Assembly (NCBI RefSeq): GCF_004342845.1
Contig: NZ_SLXB01000004.1
Span: 98,455 to 162,454, forward strand
DNA from: Prevotella heparinolytica
GTDB taxonomy: Bacteria; Bacteroidota; Bacteroidia; Bacteroidales; Bacteroidaceae
Direction: 5' to 3'
DNA: 64,000 nt
The position numbers and the translations under genes were made by a program. The number at the start of each line of letters is the position of its first letter. Positions within the stretch are counted from its first letter, which is position 1. The notes beneath the pieces were generated by a model. It ran no database searches. It saw nothing but the letters and a program-made list of their open reading frames with translations, and had not been told where the DNA came from. This document shows positions 37,083 to 45,631 of the stretch, piece by piece.

Positions 37083-38654
37083 ATGGTAAGAAAGTACGAT
37101 TTCCTCGTTATCGGTTCCGGGATTGCCGGTATGAGTTTTGCGCTGAAAGTGGCACATAAAGGAACGGTAGCCCTCGTCTGCAAAGCCGGTCTGGAAGAGG
37201 CAAACACCTATTATGCGCAAGGAGGCATCGCCTCTGTCACCAATCTGGCCGTAGACAATTTCGAGAAGCACATCGAAGACACCCTGATTGCAGGCGACTG
37301 GATAAGCGACCGCGAAGCCGTGGAAAAAGTAGTGCGCAATGCTCCCGAACAAATCGGCGAACTCATCAAATGGGGCGTGAACTTCGACAAGAAAGAGAAC
37401 GGAGAGTTCGACCTGCACAAAGAGGGCGGCCACTCCGAATTCCGCATCCTCCACCATAAGGATAATACGGGCGCAGAGATACAGACCAGCCTGATTGAAG
37501 CAGTGAAACGGCATCCCGACATCACCGTCTTCACCGACCACTATGCCGTGGAAATCATCACCCAGCACCATCAGGGAATCATCGTCACCCGCCATACCCC
37601 CGGCATCAAGTGCTACGGCGCATATGTGCTGAACGAGCGGAGCGGCGAAGTAGACACTTTCCTGTCGAAAGTCACCGTCATGGCCACGGGCGGTTGCGAA
37701 GCCGTCTACCGCAACACTACCAACCCGTTGGTAGCCACGGGCGACGGCATTGCCATGGTCTACCGTGCCAAAGGCATCGTAAAAGATATGGAGTTCATCC
37801 AGTTCCACCCCACCGCCCTTTACCATCCGGGCGACCGTCCCGCTTTCCTCATCACCGAAGCCATGCGCGGATATGGCGGCGTGCTCCGCACCATGGACGG
37901 GAAGGAGTTCATGCAGAAGTACGACCCGCGACTCTCGCTGGCTCCACGCGACATCGTGGCACGCGCCATCGACAACGAAATGAAGCAACGGGGCGACGAG
38001 CATGTCTATCTGGACGTGACGCACAAAGACCCCGAAGAAACCAAACGGCACTTCCCCAACATCTACAAGAAATGCCTTGGCATCGGCATCGACATCACCA
38101 AAGACTACATTCCGGTGGCTCCTGCCGCCCACTATCTTTGCGGAGGCATCAAGGTGGATTTGGACGGGCAGTCGAGCATCCGCCGCCTCTATGCCATCGG
38201 CGAGTGCTCGTGCACCGGCCTGCACGGCGGAAACCGTCTGGCCAGCAACTCGCTGATTGAAGCCGTGGTCTATGCCGACGCGGCTGCCAAACATGCACTG
38301 AGCGTGCTGGAGCGTTACGACTTCAACGAAGACATCCCCGAATGGAACGACGAAGGAACCATCTCCACCGAAGAGCGTGTACTCATCACGCAGAGCATGA
38401 AAGAGGTGAACCAGATTATGGAAGCCTACGTGGGCATCGTGCGTAGCAACCTCCGTCTGACACGCGCTTGGAACCGTCTGGATATCCTTTACGAGGAGAC
38501 CGAAGCCCTCTTCAAGCGCACCAAAGCCACGCGCGAACTGTGCGAACTGCGCAACATGATAAACGTGGGTTACCTGATAACGAAGCAGGCCATGGAGCGC
38601 AAGGAAAGCCGCGGATTGCACTACACGATAGATTATCCGCATGCGGGGAGATAA
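37083..38654 (+). CDS. nadB: L-aspartate oxidase
   Basis: First step of de novo NAD synthesis: L-aspartate to iminoaspartate, with fumarate or oxygen as electron acceptor. 523 residues: FAD fold VIGSGIAGMSFALKVAHKG, the AQGGIASV flavin region, substrate region GGHSEFRILHHKDNTG, VMATGGCEAVYRNTTNP, EFIQFHPTALYHPG and the capping-domain ECSCTGLHGGNRLASNSLIE, then a helical C-terminal domain. Fumarate as acceptor would fit the anaerobic lifestyle. nadA and nadC are not in the window. Family resemblance to sdhA is expected. Confidence 0.95.
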   Translation: MVRKYDFLVIGSGIAGMSFALKVAHKGTVALVCKAGLEEANTYYAQGGIASVTNLAVDNFEKHIEDTLIAGDWISDREAVEKVVRNAPEQIGELIKWGVNFDKKENGEFDLHKEGGHSEFRILHHKDNTGAEIQTSLIEAVKRHPDITVFTDHYAVEIITQHHQGIIVTRHTPGIKCYGAYVLNERSGEVDTFLSKVTVMATGGCEAVYRNTTNPLVATGDGIAMVYRAKGIVKDMEFIQFHPTALYHPGDRPAFLITEAMRGYGGVLRTMDGKEFMQKYDPRLSLAPRDIVARAIDNEMKQRGDEHVYLDVTHKDPEETKRHFPNIYKKCLGIGIDITKDYIPVAPAAHYLCGGIKVDLDGQSSIRRLYAIGECSCTGLHGGNRLASNSLIEAVVYADAAAKHALSVLERYDFNEDIPEWNDEGTISTEERVLITQSMKEVNQIMEAYVGIVRSNLRLTRAWNRLDILYEETEALFKRTKATRELCELRNMINVGYLITKQAMERKESRGLHYTIDYPHAGR

Positions 38655-38690
38655 AAAGAGTTGTGCTCCTGAAAAATATCCGCTTTCGCG

Positions 38691-38745
38691 GAAAAAGAAC
38701 GGCGGTGTGTCCGAAACCCGAATAACCGTTTCCCGACACACCGCC
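38691..38745 (-). terminator. Long hairpin terminator shared by rubrerythrin and nadB
   Basis: GGCGGTGTGTC (38701-38711) pairs perfectly with GACACACCGCC (38735-38745), and inside it GAAAC pairs with GTTTC. On the minus strand the stem is followed by CGTTCTTTTTCC, giving a T5 run, so it works best for rubrerythrin; nadB transcription also runs into it. Confidence 0.7.
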
Positions 38746-38770
38746 TGCCTGTAATGCTAAGGCGATCTTA

Positions 38771-39349
38771 TCAATAATTCTCTTTCTTCACTTCGAAGTA
38801 GGCCTGCGGATGCAAGCAAGCCGGACAAGCCTGCGGAGCTTCCTTGCCGGTGTAGACGAAACCGCAGTTGCGGCACTGCCACACCACTTCACCCTCTTTG
38901 GCAAATACGGTGGCCGCTTCGATGTTCCGGATGAAAGCGCGATAGCGTTCCTCGTGCGCTTTTTCGGCAACGGCAATGTTGCGATACATCAATGCGATGG
39001 CAGGAAAACCTTCCTCATCGGCAATGTCGGCAAACTTGGGATAATCCAGCGTCCATTCCTCATTTTCGCCGGCTGCTGCTGCCTCAAGATTCTGCAAAGT
39101 AGTGCCGATGATGCCGGCGGGATAGGATGCAGTGATTTCCACCATGCCGCCCTCCAGCCATTTGAACATACGCTTGGCGTGTTCCTTTTCCTGCTCGGCC
39201 GTCTCCGTGAAGATAGCGGCGATTTGTTCGTAACCTTCTTTCTTTGCCACACTTGCAAAATAAGTATAACGCATTCTTGCCTGCGATTCGCCCGCGAATG
39301 ATGTCAACAGATTCTTCTCTGTACGAGTTCCTTTGATACTTTTAGCCAT
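38771..39349 (-). CDS. Rubrerythrin
   Basis: Non-heme di-iron peroxidase that protects anaerobes by reducing hydrogen peroxide. 192 residues: ferritin-like four-helix domain with ExxH/ExxR-type ligands in SFAGESQARMRYTYFA, TAEQEKEHAKRMF and NIAVAEKAHEERY, and a C-terminal rubredoxin domain with two CxxC pairs, WQCRNCGFVY and QACPACLHPQ. All expected iron ligands are visible. Own promoter box at 39418 and terminator at 38691. Confidence 0.96.
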   Translation of the reverse strand: MAKSIKGTRTEKNLLTSFAGESQARMRYTYFASVAKKEGYEQIAAIFTETAEQEKEHAKRMFKWLEGGMVEITASYPAGIIGTTLQNLEAAAAGENEEWTLDYPKFADIADEEGFPAIALMYRNIAVAEKAHEERYRAFIRNIEAATVFAKEGEVVWQCRNCGFVYTGKEAPQACPACLHPQAYFEVKKENY

Positions 39350-39417
39350 AATCTCTTTTGTTTGAATTGGTTAATATAATTACGTAATGGTATTGCTGCT
39401 CATCGAACGGAATGATG

Positions 39418-39425
39418 CAAATCTA
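39418..39425 (-). promoter_or_regulatory. -7 box of rubrerythrin gene
   Basis: Minus-strand TAGATTTG fits TAnnTTTG, 68 bases before ATG 39349. The element at 39470 ends about 45 bases upstream. Confidence 0.45.
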
Positions 39426-39469
39426 AGCATTTAGTTTGAGAAAACCTATCTTTTGTTGCATCGTATTTT

Positions 39470-39811
39470 ACCTGAGGCCGAAGCAGGCGGTTCCTTTTGC
39501 TGAAGATGAGGGCCTGCATCCTGTCGGACGGATATTTCCTGAATGCACCGGTTTACAGTGATTAGGCAGAAGAGAACCTTTCAGGCCGGCCGCTCTCCCC
39601 CTGTTTTGACAGCTATAATCTTTTGCCGTGACAGAGGCAAGTGTTCAAGCCGACAGACACAAGCGTTTTACACGTCAGACACAACTGTTTCAGCCGTCAG
39701 ACGCAAGTGTCTGACAAGTCAGGGGTAGATGCTTGATAACCAATGGTATTTTACTTCGGAACACAAGCCGCCGGGTGAGGCTCTCGACCTGCTTCTTATC
39801 CCGAGCTCAGG
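39470..39811 (+). mobile_element. MITE-like element, full copy C
   Basis: 342 bp starting ACCTGAGGCCGAAGCAGG and ending TCAGGT; the complement of the right end reads ACCTGAGCTCGGGATAAG. Flanks are TATTTT on the left and TATTTG on the right (5 of 6 identical). The left part has GATGAGGGCCTGCATCCTG, shared with copy B; the array of six 22-bp units runs from about 39605 to 39736; the right part has CACAAGCCGCCGGGTGAGG, shared with copy A. No coding capacity. Confidence 0.65.
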
Positions 39812-39876
39812 TTATTTGTCCATCCACAGACAAAACAAATCAGCCGGATAATTGCAACTGTTTGCACTATTTTAAT

Positions 39877-39884
39877 TAATTTTG
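39877..39884 (+). promoter_or_regulatory. -7 box of SulP gene
   Basis: TAATTTTG fits TAnnTTTG, 58 bases before ATG 39942. It overlaps an in-frame TTG at 39882, which is therefore an unlikely start. Confidence 0.5.
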
Positions 39885-39941
39885 CATCCTCTATTCATAA
39901 AGACAACAAGAACAGGTAAAATAAAGATTTTCAGATTACAA

Positions 39942-41627
39942 ATGAAAGTACTCGAATTCAAGCCAAAGCTGTACGCAACGCTTAAAAATTACTCGAAAGA
40001 ACTTTTCGTGGCCGATCTGATGGCGGGTATCATCGTCGGCATCGTAGCCCTTCCGCTTGCCATCGCATTCGGCATCGCCTCCGGCGTGTCGCCGGAGAAG
40101 GGCATCGTCACGGCCATCATCGCAGGCTTCCTCATCTCTCTGTTAGGTGGAAGCAATGTGCAGATAGGCGGGCCCACAGGCGCATTCATCGTCATCATCT
40201 ACGGCATCATTCAGCAGTACGGCGAGTCGGGACTGATTGTGGCCACGCTCATGGCAGGCGTCATGCTCGTCCTGCTGGGAGTGTTCAAGCTCGGAGCGGT
40301 CATCAAGTTCATCCCCTATCCCATTATCGTGGGGTTTACGAGCGGTATTGCCGTCACCATCTTCACCACGCAGATTGCCGATATCTTCGGACTGACGTTC
40401 GGTGGCGAGAAAGTGCCGGGCGATTTCGTGGGAAAATGGATGATTTACTTCCGCCACCTCGATAGCATCAATTGGTGGAACACACTTGTAAGTATCGTAA
40501 GCATCTTTATCATTGCCGTTACGCCCCGGTTCTCGAAGAAAATTCCGGGTTCGCTCATTGCCATCATCGTGGTGACGGTGGCGGTCTGGCTGATGAAGGT
40601 GTATGGAGGCATCGACAGCATAGATACCATCGGCGACCGTTTCAGCATCCGTGCCGAATTGCCCGATGCCGTGTTGCCCGCTTTGGATTGGGAGGCGGTA
40701 CGCGAATTGTTTCCGGTGGCCGTGACCATTGCCGTGCTGGGGGCAATCGAATCACTGCTTTCCGCTACCGTGGCCGACGGTATGATAGGCGACAAGCACG
40801 ACTCTAACACGGAACTGATTGCGCAAGGCATAGCCAACATGGCCACTCCCTTGTTCGGCGGCATTCCTGCCACGGGCGCCATTGCACGCACCATGGCAAA
40901 CATCAATAACGGAGGTAAATCGCCCGTTGCCGGCATGGTGCATGCCGTAGTGCTGCTGCTTATCCTGTTGTTCCTCATGCCGTTGGCACAATATATCCCG
41001 ATGGCTTGCCTGGCAGGCGTATTGGTCATCGTATCCTACAACATGAGCGGCTGGCGCACTTTCAAGGCATTGATGAAGAGCCCCAAGTCGGACATCACCG
41101 TGCTGCTGATAACCTTTTTCCTGACGGTTATCTTCGATCTGACGATTGCCATCGAGATAGGGCTGGTTATTGCCTGCGTGCTCTTCATGCGCCGTGTGAT
41201 GGAAACTACCGAGATATCCGTTATAAAAGATGAGATCGACCCGAACGCGGAATCGGACATCAGTACTCACGAAGAACATCTGATTATCCCCGAAGGTGTG
41301 GAAGTGTACGAGATAAACGGCCCTTACTTTTTCGGCATCGCCACCAAGTTCGAAGAGACGATGGCACAGTTGGGCGACCGTCCCAAAGTGCGCATCATCC
41401 GTATGCGCAAAGTTCCTTTCATCGACTCTACAGGTGTGCATAACCTGACAAGCCTCTGCCGGATGTCTCAGAAAGAGAAGATAACGATTATTCTGTCCGG
41501 CGTAAACGAGAAAGTGCACAAGGTGCTTGAAAAGTCCGGTTTCTACGAACTGCTGGGCGAAGAGAATATCTGTCCGAATATCAATGTGGCGCTGGAAAGA
41601 GCGGAAGAGAAATTAAATAGCGATTAG
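39942..41627 (+). CDS. SulP-family anion transporter with STAS domain
   Basis: Inner-membrane transporter of the SLC26/SulP family; members carry sulfate, bicarbonate or dicarboxylates. 561 residues from ATG 39942: membrane domain of about 12-14 helices with the entry motif VGIVALPLAIAFGIASGVSPEKG, GGSNVQIGGPTGAFIVI and FGGIPATGAIARTMANI, then a cytosolic STAS domain (about 450-550) with MRKVPFIDSTGVHNL, whose Ser is the usual phospho-regulated position. The substrate cannot be assigned. Monocistronic or read with the nuclease gene, which starts 57 bases later. Confidence 0.94.
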   Translation: MKVLEFKPKLYATLKNYSKELFVADLMAGIIVGIVALPLAIAFGIASGVSPEKGIVTAIIAGFLISLLGGSNVQIGGPTGAFIVIIYGIIQQYGESGLIVATLMAGVMLVLLGVFKLGAVIKFIPYPIIVGFTSGIAVTIFTTQIADIFGLTFGGEKVPGDFVGKWMIYFRHLDSINWWNTLVSIVSIFIIAVTPRFSKKIPGSLIAIIVVTVAVWLMKVYGGIDSIDTIGDRFSIRAELPDAVLPALDWEAVRELFPVAVTIAVLGAIESLLSATVADGMIGDKHDSNTELIAQGIANMATPLFGGIPATGAIARTMANINNGGKSPVAGMVHAVVLLLILLFLMPLAQYIPMACLAGVLVIVSYNMSGWRTFKALMKSPKSDITVLLITFFLTVIFDLTIAIEIGLVIACVLFMRRVMETTEISVIKDEIDPNAESDISTHEEHLIIPEGVEVYEINGPYFFGIATKFEETMAQLGDRPKVRIIRMRKVPFIDSTGVHNLTSLCRMSQKEKITIILSGVNEKVHKVLEKSGFYELLGEENICPNINVALERAEEKLNSD

Positions 41628-41684
41628 TTATTAGCAACCAACTGACGTTAATCGCTCATTCCTCATCGCAAAATACTAATCCAC

Positions 41685-42590
41685 GTGGCCCGAAAGAAGA
41701 AAAAGAAACAATCCAAAAGCATCTACTGCCTCATCGCTTTTATATGTGCGGTCTGTCTGCTCTATGAGCCTGTTGCCGGACTGATTGCAGAGAGAGAACA
41801 GAAAGAAAAGGAACTTCCTGTTTCCAAGACGGAAGAGCCTGCAAAGAAGAAAGCATTTGCTTCAACCGATACGGGGGCGGCACTCCCATCCGAACCCCGC
41901 CTTGAGATACCGGGCAAAATGGCACATGCCGACGAGCTGATTCTGTACCGGAGGGGATATGCCGTGTCCTACAACAGAGACTTGAAGATTCCTAATTGGG
42001 TGGCTTGGGAACTTACTCCGGCAAAACTGATAGAACGCGAAAGCCGCAGCAGCAAGTTCCTGCCCGACCCCGACCTGCCTGCCGACGAGGCGGTGACGAC
42101 CGACGACTACAAAGGCGCCGGACTGGATCGCGGACACATGTGTCCTGCCGGCGACAATCGTTGGCATTGGCGAGCCATGCAGGAAAGTTTCTACATGACC
42201 AATATCTGTCCGCAAGACCATAACCTGAACCGGGGCGACTGGAAGGAACTGGAAGAGGCTTGTCGTCGTTGGGCGCAGGAGGAGGGCAGGATATACATTG
42301 TCTGTGGGCCTGTCCTTTATAAAAAAAAGCACCGCACCATAGGGAAGCGACACCTTATCACCGTGCCCGAAGCATTCTTCAAGGTGATACTCTGCATTGA
42401 AAGCAACCCTCCCAAAGCCATCGGCTTCATTTACAAAAACACGTCGGGCAACCGTCCGATGGACAGCTATGTCAATACGATAGACCAAGTGGAACGGATT
42501 ACGGGCATCGACTTCTTTCCTGCACTGCCGGACAAGATGGAAAAAGAAGTGGAAGCGACGTATGACCTGAAGCTGTGGAAGATGAATTGA
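41685..42590 (+). CDS. DNA/RNA non-specific endonuclease, membrane-anchored
   Basis: 301 residues starting at GTG 41685; there is no ATG before the conserved domain, and a stop closes the frame at 41649. A basic start (ARKKKKKQSKS) and one hydrophobic helix (YCLIAFICAVCLLYEPVAGL) anchor it, probably facing the periplasm. The catalytic beta-beta-alpha-metal motif is LDRGHMCPAGDNRW, where the family has DRGHM-APAGD, followed by MTNICPQDHNLNRGDWKELE, the metal-binding Asn region. Related to NucA/EndoG. Length and motifs indicate an active, sugar-non-specific nuclease. Confidence 0.92.
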   Translation: MARKKKKKQSKSIYCLIAFICAVCLLYEPVAGLIAEREQKEKELPVSKTEEPAKKKAFASTDTGAALPSEPRLEIPGKMAHADELILYRRGYAVSYNRDLKIPNWVAWELTPAKLIERESRSSKFLPDPDLPADEAVTTDDYKGAGLDRGHMCPAGDNRWHWRAMQESFYMTNICPQDHNLNRGDWKELEEACRRWAQEEGRIYIVCGPVLYKKKHRTIGKRHLITVPEAFFKVILCIESNPPKAIGFIYKNTSGNRPMDSYVNTIDQVERITGIDFFPALPDKMEKEVEATYDLKLWKMN

Positions 42591-42706
42591 TGTTTTGACA
42601 GATTCTTATGGTATAAAGCTCTAAATTGATGCACGGGAATGCTTTCATGAAACGTTTTTTTTGTATCTTCGCCACTTAATTTTACTTTTTTTTATTTTTT
42701 AGCCTT

Positions 42707-43438
42707 ATGAATTACAAAAACATGCTTCTTGCCTGTCTGTTCCTCGTATGCGGAGGAGCCGGCTCTGTTGCACAAAATGTGCAGTTACACTTCGATTCAC
42801 GTCACAGCCTGTATGGAAATGATGCCGGACCGGTAAACTTCATGACTGCCACTTTCGAGATGTTCAAGCCCGACAAGTGGGGTTCTACCTTCATGTTTGT
42901 CGATTTCGATTTCAGTGCCAAAGATGGAAATATGGGGCTGGCCTACATGGAGATAGCCCGCGACTTTAAGATAAAGGGTTTTCCGTTGATGCCGCACATC
43001 GAGTATAACGGTGGTCTCGGTCTGGTACGGAACACCGACTTCGGGTTCTCCATTCCCAATGCTTACCTTGCCGGTCTTTCTTATCCTTTCCAATTAGGAC
43101 AATTCTATATGGGCACGTATCTGGCCTATAAACTCAACGCCTTCAAGAAGAACAGCCATGATATTCAGTGGACGGTGACATGGAATGCCAATCTGGCGAA
43201 CAACAAGCTGACGCTCTCGGGCTTTCTCGACCTTTGGAGCGAGAATAAGGACACCACGGGCGAGAGCGGAAAATCGGGAAAGAGGCTTATCTTGCTTTCC
43301 GAGCCGCAGATATGGTATAACGTGACACCGAACTTCAGCGTCGGAAGCGAGGTGGAGTTGAGTTATAACTTCGTAAACGCCTCCCAACACAAACGTTTCT
43401 ATGCCATTCCCACACTGGCTGCCAAGTGGAACTTCTAA
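42707..43438 (+). CDS. Outer-membrane channel-like protein (DUF5020, Tsx-like)
   Basis: 243 residues with a signal peptide (NMLLACLFLVCGGAGSVAQ). The mature chain is made of alternating strands, begins NVQLHFDSRHSLYG, contains KWGSTFMFVDFDF, which resembles the W-G-x-x-x-F-x-D signature of nucleoside channels (Tsx), and ends with aromatic KWNF. DUF5020 proteins are typical of Bacteroidetes. A -7-like TATCTTCG at 42664 is 43 bases before the ATG. The purine permease gene follows after 36 bases, supporting a nucleoside or nucleobase uptake role; this is context-based. Confidence 0.82.
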   Translation: MNYKNMLLACLFLVCGGAGSVAQNVQLHFDSRHSLYGNDAGPVNFMTATFEMFKPDKWGSTFMFVDFDFSAKDGNMGLAYMEIARDFKIKGFPLMPHIEYNGGLGLVRNTDFGFSIPNAYLAGLSYPFQLGQFYMGTYLAYKLNAFKKNSHDIQWTVTWNANLANNKLTLSGFLDLWSENKDTTGESGKSGKRLILLSEPQIWYNVTPNFSVGSEVELSYNFVNASQHKRFYAIPTLAAKWNF

Positions 43439-43474
43439 ACGAAATTCTCATCGAATATCCATTGTTTAAAACGA

Positions 43475-44791
43475 ATGACTATGTTGGAAAAACTTTTTAA
43501 ACTGAAAGAAAATCATACCACTGTCCGCACCGAGTTGATTGCGGGCGTCATCACATTCCTCACCATGTCCTACATTCTGGTGGTGAATCCCAATATCTTG
43601 GGCGAGACGGGCATGGACAAAGCCGCACTTTTCACGGCAACGGCGGTGGCCAGTGTGTTGGGCACGCTGTTCATGGCTTTCATCCCCAATCTTCCCATCG
43701 CTCAGGCTCCGGGTATGGGGTTGAACAGTTTCTTTGCTTTCTCCGTGGTGTTGGGATTGGGATATTCTTGGCAGATGGCACTGACGGCCGTCTTCATAGA
43801 GGGTATCATCTTCTTGGTGCTGACCCTGTTCAACGTGCGCGAGCTGATTGTGCAGACCATTCCGCAGACCATCAAAGAGGCTATTCCGGTGGGCATCGGG
43901 CTGTTCATCACGCTGATTGGCCTGAAAAACGGGGGATTGGTGGTTGCCAACCCGAATACGATGGTTTCTTTGGGCGATATGGCCGACAAGAATGTATGGG
44001 TGGCGCTTATCGGTCTGGTGGTGACCGCCGTGCTGTATATAAGAAATGTATACGGTTCTTTCTTCATCGGTATCGTGGTGGCTACGGCGTGTGCGGCACT
44101 TTTCGGATTGGTGCACCTGCCCGAAGGAAGCATCTTCTCACTTCCTCCCGACATTTCGCCCATCTTCCTGCAATTCAGCTTTGACAAGATTTTCTCGCTC
44201 GATATGCTGATTATCGTCTTTACGTTCCTTTTCGTCAACCTGTTCGATACCATCGGCACGCTGCTGGGCGTGGCCAGCAAGGCAGGCCTGATTGACAAGA
44301 ACGGTAATTTCCCCCAGATAAAGAAGGCTCTCTTTGCCGATGCGTTGGGAACTACTTTCGGCGCCATCACCGGAACGAGTACGGTGACTTCTTACGTGGA
44401 GAGTGCATCGGGCGTGGCTGCGGGTGGACGCACCGGACTGACAGCCGTGTCTACGGCGGTGATGTTCGCTTTGGCTCTGTTCTTGGCTCCGCTCTTCCTG
44501 ATGGTGCCTGCGGCGGCCACTTCTCCGGCGCTCATCATCGTGGGCTTGTTCATGATTTCTTCCGTCGTGAAAATCAATTTCGACGACATGGGCGAGGCGC
44601 TCCCTGCTTTCCTCACCATCACGATGATGCCGTTTACGTTCAGCATTGCCCACGGCATCGTGTTCGGTATGCTGTCTTATGTCATCATCAAGACGTTTAG
44701 CGGGAAGTTCAAACACATATCGGTCACGATGTGGGTTATCTTCGCGTTGTTGCTGCTCAAGCTGGTGCTTGAGGGCATGCACATACTTTAA
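43475..44791 (+). CDS. Purine nucleobase permease (NCS2, AzgA-like)
   Basis: Inner-membrane symporter for adenine, guanine or hypoxanthine. 438 residues with about 13 helices. AzgA-type signatures: RTELIAGVITFLTMSYILVVNP, APGMGLNSFFAFSVV, GLFITLIGLKNGG, VNLFDTIGTLLGVASKAG and TGTSTVTSYVESASGVAAGGRTG. A second ATG two codons later (43481) is possible. Likely co-transcribed with the Tsx-like barrel gene. Confidence 0.94.
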   Translation: MTMLEKLFKLKENHTTVRTELIAGVITFLTMSYILVVNPNILGETGMDKAALFTATAVASVLGTLFMAFIPNLPIAQAPGMGLNSFFAFSVVLGLGYSWQMALTAVFIEGIIFLVLTLFNVRELIVQTIPQTIKEAIPVGIGLFITLIGLKNGGLVVANPNTMVSLGDMADKNVWVALIGLVVTAVLYIRNVYGSFFIGIVVATACAALFGLVHLPEGSIFSLPPDISPIFLQFSFDKIFSLDMLIIVFTFLFVNLFDTIGTLLGVASKAGLIDKNGNFPQIKKALFADALGTTFGAITGTSTVTSYVESASGVAAGGRTGLTAVSTAVMFALALFLAPLFLMVPAAATSPALIIVGLFMISSVVKINFDDMGEALPAFLTITMMPFTFSIAHGIVFGMLSYVIIKTFSGKFKHISVTMWVIFALLLLKLVLEGMHIL

Positions 44792-45067
44792 AGGGAATTC
44801 GGAGGATGTTTCGGCGCTGCCGGAACACCTCTTTATGATTATTTTCAGGCGCGGATTTCGCAGATCTCACGGATGCCGTTTGACAGGCACTGTGTTGTTT
44901 CGCGAAGCCCACGCCTGATTTTTTTGTCTGTTTTGAAGTGTTTCCGTTTCTGTCCGAGATTTGTTTTTCTGCTCTTACTGAAGTATTTATTCTTGACATC
45001 ATTCGGCACTCTCTCCATTGCTTCCGAACCTTGCTCAAAACATGTTCTGACGAGGGTGCTCCTCCCA

Positions 45068-45155
45068 CACCGAGAAACGAGGGGTTCCTCACCGAGGAAC
45101 GACATCTTCCTCGGTGTCGAAGGCATCGTTCCTCGGTGAGGAAGAAAACGAATGT
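45068..45155. repeat. 22-bp-unit palindromic array (family CACCGAG), copy 2
   Basis: Four units of exactly 22 bp starting at 45068, 45090, 45112 and 45134. Unit 2 plus the start of unit 3 forms a perfect 10-bp hairpin, CACCGAGGAA...TTCCTCGGTG. Same family as the array at 16827-16914 with the same first-unit core, CACCGAGAAACG. Confidence 0.7.
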
Positions 45156-45381
45156 CGGCGAAAATCTGCTCAAACATCCTTTTTTTATCAATTTATCTAT
45201 ACATCAGATGCGCCTATCAAAGGGTGTCGACGGTTTAGAGTGCCGGAAGAAGTATTTATTGCATAATGTTGCCCAATAAGCACGTAGATAGAGGAAAAGG
45301 GGGAGAACTCCATTTGTCTGGTGAGGCGATGAGCTACTCTTTGATAACTATTTAGTTATATACATAGAAATAATTTTTGCA

Positions 45382-45631
45382 TTATTTTACAATAAAAATT
45401 ACATCAGCAAGAGTTTTATAGCTATTCTTTTTGAATGTAAAGTTAATTTCTTTCAATGATTTCTCTTTAAATTGATTCAAATAATTATTGATTTTAGGTT
45501 CAATTAGAGAAAATGCTCTTTTTATTTTCAGGAATAAATTGTGCAATCCATCCTCGATGAATAAATTTGGCCTCTAAATATTGCGGCTCTGGGAACTTGT
45601 AATCCAAATATTTTGTTTCAGTAAAAAGCAT
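45382..45631 (-). pseudogene. Frameshifted AT-rich gene relic
   Basis: Reading the minus strand from ATG 45631 gives MLFTETKYLDYKFPEPQYLE and continues through IHRGWIAQFIPENK, then stops at 45500. One base less in the A5 run just after the GAAAAT codons would continue as RAFSLIEPKINNYLNQFKEK and on to TLADVIFIVK, stopping at 45382, for 82 residues. Both halves look protein-like (amphipathic, Lys/Asn-rich) and the base composition is clearly more AT-rich than nearby genes, suggesting a horizontally gained gene that has decayed, or a sequencing error. No family is recognised. The frame may extend upstream of the ATG without a stop for about 20 codons. Confidence 0.45.

Noticed and set aside
44873..45279. 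Plus-strand frames of 88 and 113 codons
   Set aside because: They overlap the 22-bp array at 45068-45155 and are Cys/Phe-rich by chance; no start signal.
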